A stretch of DNA of 9,679 nt from Candidatus Solincola jinzensis. GTDB lineage: Bacteria; Actinomycetota; Geothermincolia; Geothermincolales; RBG-13-55-18. Shown here one piece after another: positions 1 to 3,551 of the stretch. The notes under the pieces are model-generated. The model made no database searches, was not told the origin of the DNA, and saw only the letters and a program-made list of their open reading frames with translations. The stretch is from positions 1-9,679 of the forward strand of contig JACVJG010000072.1 in the NCBI GenBank assembly GCA_015711875.1. Reading direction: 5' to 3'. The translations under genes were made by a program, and so were the position numbers. Numbering within the stretch: the stretch's first letter is position 1; the number at the start of each line of letters is the position of its first letter.

Positions 1-42
1 TGGTCTTTTATGCAACGATCCCCTCTATCTCTCCGGTCCGGT

Positions 43-1476
43 TCAGGCCAGGCCCTCCCTGAGGATGCGGTATCTGAGCAGCGAATGCAGGGCGCGGGCG
101 CAGCGTGAGGCGGAGGGATAGACTGGCACCTCGTTTTCCACCAGGGCGCGGATGGAGGCGCTCTGGGTGCCCAGGAAGGACATCACCGCCAGGGGCTTGC
201 CAAAGGCCCGCGGCACCGCCGCCAGCTCGGCGAGAAAGGCCCGGTAACCCTCGTCCCAGGCTTCCTCCATGGCCTGCAGGTCAGGGAAGCGCTTTTTCAG
301 GTTGACCATGAAATCAGGTGCCCCGAAAATGCCGTAGATGACCGCCGCGTCCACCTCCCCCGACTCGAAGGCCATCTCCAACAACTGTTTGAAGATGAAG
401 ATGTTGGTCTCAAAGGTGAGATCGACGGGGTTGCCGGTATAGGTCAGCGGGCCGGTGACCTCGTCCAGGCGCGAGCGCAGCGCGTCCGAGAAAGCCGGCA
501 CCTTGAGCCCCGCTTTCTCCAGGTGGTAGGCCAGGGAGGAGCCGGGCCCACCGGAGTTGGTGATAACCGCAACGCGGTTTCCCGCCGGCGTCGGCTGCAT
601 GGATAGGACCCACAACAGGTCGAGCATCTCGTCGATGTCAGCGGCGCGGATCACCCCCGCCTGGGAGAAGAGCCCATCGTAGAGCTCGTCGGGCCCCGAC
701 ACCGCCCCGGTGTGAGAGAGCGAGGAGCGCGACCCCGCCTCCGTGCCCCCCACGTATATGGCCACCACGGGCTTTTCCCTCGCCAGAGCCCGCGCCGCCG
801 CTATGAACTCGCGGGGGCGACGCACCGCCTCCACGTAAAGCCCCACCGCCCTGATGCCCTCCTCCTCCCGGAAGTACTCCAGGCAATCCACCAGGTCGAT
901 ATCCGCCTCGTTGCCCACGCTGATGGTCTGCCCCATCATTATCCCCTGGGAACGGAGATAGGGGTTGATCATGGCGGTATAGGCACCCGACTGCGACGCG
1001 AAGGCGATCTTCCCTCCCATGGGCGGGTTGACGATGGTGGTGGTGTTGAGGGAGCAGGCGCTGTTCATTATCCCTACGCAGTTGGGCCCCAGGAAACGTA
1101 TGCCGTACCTGGCGGCTATCTCCTTTATCTCCCGCTCGCGACGCTTCCCCTCCTCTCCCGGCACCTCCTTGAAGCCGCCGGAGATGACGATGACTCGCCT
1201 GACGCCCGCCTTACCACATTCTTCCATAACCTCCGACACTACCTCGGTGGGCAGGACGAGCTGCGCTAGGTCCACTGGCTTTCCCACCTCCGCCAGGCTG
1301 CGATAGGCGGGGACGCCCATAACCTCGGGCTCGCTGCGGTGGATGGGGTAGACCTCCCCTTTGTACCCGGTCTCCAGGATGTTGGCGAGCTGGATGGAGC
1401 CCATCTTCATGGGGTTGTTGGAGGCCCCGTAGATGGCTATGGATGACGGGTTCATCAACTGCTTCAAAGGATGCAT
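43..1476 (-). CDS. CoA-binding (alpha-type) subunit of NDP-forming acyl-CoA synthetase
   Basis: This 477-residue protein matches the alpha-subunit architecture of ADP/NDP-forming acetyl-CoA synthetases (ACD/AcdA), which interconvert an acyl-CoA plus NDP and phosphate with the free acid plus NTP in the cytoplasm. An N-terminal Rossmann CoA-binding domain (about 8-140) shows AIYGASNNPMKMGS and FLGPNCVGIMN. A succinyl-CoA-ligase-like domain (about 150-290) shows FASQSGAYTA and SLSHTGAVSG, whose His255 sits where the phosphorylated catalytic His lies in this family. A third ligase domain (about 298-470) shows ITNSGGPG and GNPVDLTF. The start is supported by GGAGG at 1482-1486, five bases upstream of ATG. 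There is no C-terminal ATP-grasp domain, so it needs a beta subunit, which is not in this window but could lie beyond base 1. Several paralogues per genome are usual, and the acyl substrate cannot be read from sequence. Family assignment is firm. Confidence 0.93.
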   Translation of the reverse strand: MHPLKQLMNPSSIAIYGASNNPMKMGSIQLANILETGYKGEVYPIHRSEPEVMGVPAYRSLAEVGKPVDLAQLVLPTEVVSEVMEECGKAGVRRVIVISGGFKEVPGEEGKRREREIKEIAARYGIRFLGPNCVGIMNSACSLNTTTIVNPPMGGKIAFASQSGAYTAMINPYLRSQGIMMGQTISVGNEADIDLVDCLEYFREEEGIRAVGLYVEAVRRPREFIAAARALAREKPVVAIYVGGTEAGSRSSLSHTGAVSGPDELYDGLFSQAGVIRAADIDEMLDLLWVLSMQPTPAGNRVAVITNSGGPGSSLAYHLEKAGLKVPAFSDALRSRLDEVTGPLTYTGNPVDLTFETNIFIFKQLLEMAFESGEVDAAVIYGIFGAPDFMVNLKKRFPDLQAMEEAWDEGYRAFLAELAAVPRAFGKPLAVMSFLGTQSASIRALVENEVPVYPSASRCARALHSLLRYRILREGLA

Positions 1477-1864
1477 GGGAACCTCCGATCCTTTCGTCCT
1501 CCGACCAATCCTTTATGGAGCCGACTTTTCCCTTTCCGTTCTGGATCGCATCCGTCTATGCAAGCGGCGGCAAAGGAGCTTCCGAGGCCAATCCCTCACC
1601 TCGCAGGGTGTCCAGCCGAAATCTGGAAAGGGAACGCTCCCTCACCATCTCTATAACCCCCTGGGTTTTGCACTTCCTCAACACTCAACCCTTACCTCCT
1701 CAAAGACGCCGCGCGTCCATCGCATACCCTGGTTTTTCCGCCCACCAGGAGGAGAGGCGATATGCAATATGTATGTGGATGGGTTTTCTCATCTCCTATC
1801 CGAACTCTCATCGACAGCTATCCGGCCTTTTATCGAGATCCTACGGACGCGAAGAGCTGACCCC
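1477..1864. other. Intergenic region, no certain gene
   Basis: This 388-base gap lies between two minus-strand genes. Only the ribosome-binding site of the downstream gene (1482-1486) and a second, isolated AGGAGGT (1694-1700, minus) stand out. Long plus-strand open frames here run antisense through the FMN-binding gene and give Ser/Pro/Arg-rich translations, so I treat them as shadows. No rho-independent terminator with a T-run is visible after the FMN-binding gene. Confidence 0.6.
1694..1700 (-). promoter_or_regulatory. Perfect Shine-Dalgarno-like AGGAGGT with no established gene
   Basis: On the minus strand this heptamer is a full match to the anti-SD core. Five bases downstream a TTG opens a 30-codon frame (1596-1688, beginning MSVEEVQNPGGYRDGE). 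Nine bases downstream a GTG opens a 42-codon frame in another phase (1556-1684, beginning MLRKCKTQGVIEMVRERS). A 30-codon ORF (1700-1792, beginning MRKPIHIHIAYR) ends with its TGA overlapping the motif. Codon use in these frames is not clearly that of the neighbours, so a chance SD is quite possible. Confidence 0.25.
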
Positions 1865-2281
1865 TCACCGATCCTCACCGGACAGGGCGTTCTCGACCGC
1901 CTTCAGGGCGACCTTTTTGCTCACCGATGCCCCGCTCTCCAGGTCGACGTCAAGCGACTGAGAGGAGACCACCCGCTCGAAAATGCCCCGGATGTCCTCC
2001 TGCGTCTCCTCCGCCATCCTTCCGGCATCGGTGAGCCCTATGGCCTTTATGCGGCCTCCCTCCACCTCCACCTCCACCGCCGCCTTGACATGGAAGAGGC
2101 TGTAAGAACCCTGGTAGACGCCGTCGGGGAGGCGTGAGGGATCCACCTCGCCCACCGTCAGCTCACCGGCGGCCTCGAGAAAACGCCAGGCGTACAGACC
2201 CCCCATCAATCCGGCGACGGCCAGCAGGGCGACCAGCGCCACGGCCATCCAAAGAATCACTTTCCTATTGCCCGTATTCAC
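1865..2281 (-). CDS. Small membrane-anchored FMN-binding-domain protein
   Basis: This 138-residue protein has a short basic N-terminus, one hydrophobic segment (about 8-31) that should act as signal anchor, then a compact domain outside the membrane. The domain fits the FMN-binding family (PF04205; RnfG/NqrC/NosR-type): LPDGVYQGSY (51-60), a V-x-V-x-V strand with GGRIKAIGL (75-83), SSQSLDVDLE (106-115) and a closing SGASVSKKV (116-124). In relatives ApbE attaches FMN to the Thr of a D-x-x-S-G-A-T motif. Here the position is Ser119, with D113 and S116-G117-A118 kept, so flavinylation is plausible but not proven. The start is a GTG with a close GGAG two bases upstream and a GGGGAG twelve bases upstream, so the exact start is less certain than the domain. 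The likely role is one-electron transfer at the membrane surface. No Rnf/Nqr genes or ApbE are in the window. Confidence 0.85.
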   Translation of the reverse strand: MNTGNRKVILWMAVALVALLAVAGLMGGLYAWRFLEAAGELTVGEVDPSRLPDGVYQGSYSLFHVKAAVEVEVEGGRIKAIGLTDAGRMAEETQEDIRGIFERVVSSQSLDVDLESGASVSKKVALKAVENALSGEDR

Positions 2282-2308
2282 GACTCCAGACCACTCCCCA
2301 GATCCCGG

Positions 2309-2337
2309 CGCAGTTCCGCCGGCCTCGCAGTTCCGCC
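2309..2337. repeat. Two direct copies of CGCAGTTCCGCC in the FMN-gene leader
   Basis: The 12-mer occurs at 2309-2320 and again at 2326-2337, a 17-base period with a five-base spacer. It lies 28 to 56 bases upstream of the GTG start on the minus strand, inside the presumed 5' leader. It could be a binding site or just a small tandem duplication. Confidence 0.55.
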
Positions 2338-2384
2338 CTCCACGCTCCTGCCTTCCCGTTTGCTCAGCTGATCTCCGTAATCAT

Positions 2385-2390
2385 ATTATA
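2385..2390 (-). promoter_or_regulatory. Candidate -10 box (TATAAT) for the FMN-binding gene
   Basis: A perfect TATAAT reads on the minus strand about 104 bases upstream of the GTG start. The hexamer at -35 distance (17-base spacer) is ATCGGC, a poor match, and there is no TG extension. If this is a promoter it would need an activator. The spacer consists mostly of the tandem GTGAAGATAT repeats, which is where an activator would bind. Inference only. Confidence 0.4.
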
Positions 2391-2407
2391 TCTTCACATA
2401 TCTTCAC
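2388..2407. repeat. Tandem 10-mer ATATCTTCAC x2
   Basis: Two exact head-to-tail copies occur at 2388-2397 and 2398-2407 (GTGAAGATAT on the minus strand). The 10-base period puts both copies on one face of the helix, directly upstream of the TATAAT. A third copy begins the second 51-bp repeat at 2533-2542, without the TATAAT. Confidence 0.7.
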
Positions 2408-2448
2408 GCCGATCTTCCCAAAGCGCAGGTGTAACGGCCGGCGGCAAG
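2398..2448. repeat. 51-bp direct repeat, copy 1
   Basis: This copy runs from ATATCTTCAC to GGCCGGCGGCAAG and matches copy 2 at 47 of 51 positions by eye, with no gaps. The four differences fall in two pairs, in the CACGCCG/CACAGCG and GGTGTAAC/GGCGTAAT stretches. It has no internal inverted repeat of a mobile element and no transposase nearby. Confidence 0.8.
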
Positions 2449-2532
2449 GCAAAGAGCCCCCACCCATTCCCGGTAACAAGGCCCTCAGGGAGGAAGGAGA
2501 TGACCTCCGGCCATCGGGAACCGTGCGGATGA

Positions 2533-2583
2533 ATATCTTCACAGCGATCTTCCCAAAGCGCAGGCGTAATGGCCGGCGGCAAG
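2533..2583. repeat. 51-bp direct repeat, copy 2
   Basis: Second copy in the same orientation, starting 135 bases after copy 1. The 84-base sequence between the copies is unrelated and not repeated. Two insertions of a dispersed repeat, or a local duplication that has diverged, would both give this pattern. Confidence 0.8.
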
Positions 2584-2752
2584 ACCAAGACCGCCCATGC
2601 CGCCCCTGATGGCGAAGCGCTCAAAGGAGGAAAACGTTCCCTGCCGGTCAGGGATTGCGAGGACCACGGCGAAACCATGCGCCTGGGGTATCGCAAGACA
2701 TAGCCTTTTTCGCGCCCGGGATGGATGTGCAATATTATAAGGAGAGGCAAGG

Positions 2753-2764
2753 CCCCCGAGGGGG
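2753..2764 (-). terminator. GC hairpin with weak T-rich tail
   Basis: CCCCCGAGGGGG can fold as a four-base-pair CCCC/GGGG stem with a CUCG (minus) loop. On the minus strand it follows the stop of the 29-codon ORF by 12 bases and is followed by CCTTGCCTCTCCTT rather than a clean T-run. It could terminate transcription of that ORF or remnant, but weakly. Confidence 0.3.
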
Positions 2765-2776
2765 AGAAAGCGGTCG

Positions 2777-2866
2777 CTAACCCCCTTTTTCCATCTCACG
2801 CACCAGCTCCCGCACCTGGTCCAGGAACCTGGCGGGCCCGAAAAAAGGCGGTTTCGTCATCTCCAT
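2777..2866 (-). pseudogene. 29-codon ORF, possible 3' remnant of a lost gene or small protein
   Basis: The frame begins with MEMTKPPFFGPARF and ends VREMEKGG before TAG. Residues from about 12 to 27 form a charged amphipathic helix (FLDQVRELVREM). Codons in the helix (CTG, GTG, GAG, CAG, CGG) resemble those of the real genes nearby, more so than the overlapping frame in the same region. An in-frame TAA lies ten codons upstream of the first ATG. No good SD precedes that ATG; a GGAG sits directly against the second ATG. The lack of a clear start plus a hairpin after the stop fits the tail of a decayed gene. A genuine micro-protein is the alternative. Function unknown. Confidence 0.3.
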
Positions 2867-2912
2867 GCGGGAACCCCAAGCTCTTGCATGCCTTTACCCT
2901 CGTCCCTCTTGG

Positions 2913-2929
2913 TTCCGCGGATAGCGGAA
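2913..2929. promoter_or_regulatory. Inverted repeat TTCCGC-N5-GCGGAA
   Basis: The arms are perfect six-base complements at 2913-2918 and 2924-2929. It lies about 73 to 89 bases upstream of the flavodoxin -10 element, a place where a dimeric regulator could bind. There is no T-run, so it is not terminator-like. Random occurrence cannot be excluded in GC-rich DNA. Confidence 0.35.
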
Positions 2930-2998
2930 AGCGGGTATGGGGAGTCATGGTCACCATCGCAAACGCCCGGTGACTGTCCCACGCATCCGCCTTCCGCA

Positions 2999-3007
2999 TG
3001 TTAGAAT
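2999..3007 (+). promoter_or_regulatory. Extended -10 promoter for the flavodoxin gene
   Basis: TG at 2999-3000, one base, then TAGAAT at 3002-3007 fit the extended -10 pattern (TGnTATAAT, one mismatch). No good -35 is found at 16-18 bases upstream, as is common for extended -10 promoters. The predicted leader is about 30 bases and includes the ribosome-binding site at 3031-3036. Confidence 0.5.
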
Positions 3008-3043
3008 CTAATCCGCAAGGCAGGTCGAGCGGGAGGTGCAAAC

Positions 3044-3544
3044 ATGAAAACGCTGGTGGCCTACTTCAGCCAGACGGGGAAAACGAAAAAAGTCGCGGAA
3101 GCCATCTACGAGAGCATCGAGGGGGATAAGGAGCTAAAGGAGCTGGGGGAGGTCGAGAGCCTCGATGGTTACGACCTCTCCTTCATCGGCTTTCCCATCA
3201 TCGCCTTCGGCCCCGCCAAGGAGGGCAAGGAGTTCCTGGAGGAGAAGGCGGCGGGCAGGAAGGTGGCTCTTTTCATCACCCACGCCGCCCCCGAGGACCA
3301 GGAGGGCATAGAGGCGTGGCTGGACAAGTGCCGTGATGCCGCCTCCTCGGCCGAGCTGGTCGGCTTTTTCCACTGCCAGGGCGAGCTTTCCGAGGCCATC
3401 GCCAACGCCCTGCTGAAAAGCGACAACCCCATGATGAGGTCCTTCGGGGAAAGGCGGCCCGAGACCCTGGGACAGCCCGACGAATCGCGCCTGCAACGCG
3501 CCCGCGACTTCGCCCGCGAGGTGATGGCGAAGATAAGCGGCTAG
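3044..3544 (+). CDS. Flavodoxin-like protein
   Basis: This 166-residue cytoplasmic protein opens with the flavodoxin strand and FMN-phosphate loop, LVAYFSQTGKTKKVAEAI (4-21). A second strand, YDLSFIGFPI (43-52), is where the fold continues, and a third, KVALFITHAAP (73-83), is followed by a helix and LVGFFHCQGE (105-114). The C-terminal part, RRPETLGQPDESRLQRARDF (137-156), is typical of small flavodoxin-family proteins annotated as such without a known partner. Length is right for a single flavodoxin domain. GGGAGG at 3031-3036, seven bases before ATG, fixes the start. It probably carries electrons through bound FMN or acts as an NAD(P)H/quinone-type reductase; the substrate is unknown. It is the only plus-strand gene here and ends seven bases from the stop of the convergent DUF362 gene. 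The divergent FMN-binding gene shares the upstream region. Confidence 0.9.
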   Translation: MKTLVAYFSQTGKTKKVAEAIYESIEGDKELKELGEVESLDGYDLSFIGFPIIAFGPAKEGKEFLEEKAAGRKVALFITHAAPEDQEGIEAWLDKCRDAASSAELVGFFHCQGELSEAIANALLKSDNPMMRSFGERRPETLGQPDESRLQRARDFAREVMAKISG

Positions 3545-3551
3545 GTCGGCC

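Larger units (their letters stand above)
2282..3043. other. Long intergenic region with repeats and promoters
   Basis: This 762-base region separates the divergent FMN-binding and flavodoxin genes. From left to right it holds a 12-bp direct repeat in the FMN gene leader, a TATAAT box abutting a tandem 10-mer, two 51-bp imperfect direct repeats, a GC hairpin, a 29-codon minus-strand ORF, a 17-bp inverted repeat, and an extended -10 element before the flavodoxin gene. Longer frames across it (for example minus 2394-2750) start without a ribosome-binding site and are largely made of the repeat itself, so I do not call them genes. Confidence 0.7.

Noticed and set aside
1433..2137. 234-codon plus-strand open frame
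   Set aside because: It overlaps the well-supported FMN-binding gene and the start of the CoA-binding gene in antisense, has no ribosome-binding site, and its translation is Pro/Ser/Arg/His-rich without a recognisable domain.
2500..2532. Ten-codon plus-strand ORF with GGGAGG six bases upstream
   Set aside because: The spacing is good, but ten codons are too few to support, and no attenuator structure or downstream plus-strand gene is close by.
2394..2750. 118-codon minus-strand frame across the 51-bp repeats
   Set aside because: It starts with TTG without an SD, and its only internal pattern (PALWEDR twice) is the DNA repeat read through. No domain is recognisable.
2796..3041. 81-codon minus-strand frame ahead of the flavodoxin gene
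   Set aside because: It overlaps the flavodoxin promoter, ends in a Pro/Gly/Ala run typical of a shadow frame, and overlaps the more coding-like 29-codon ORF in another phase.
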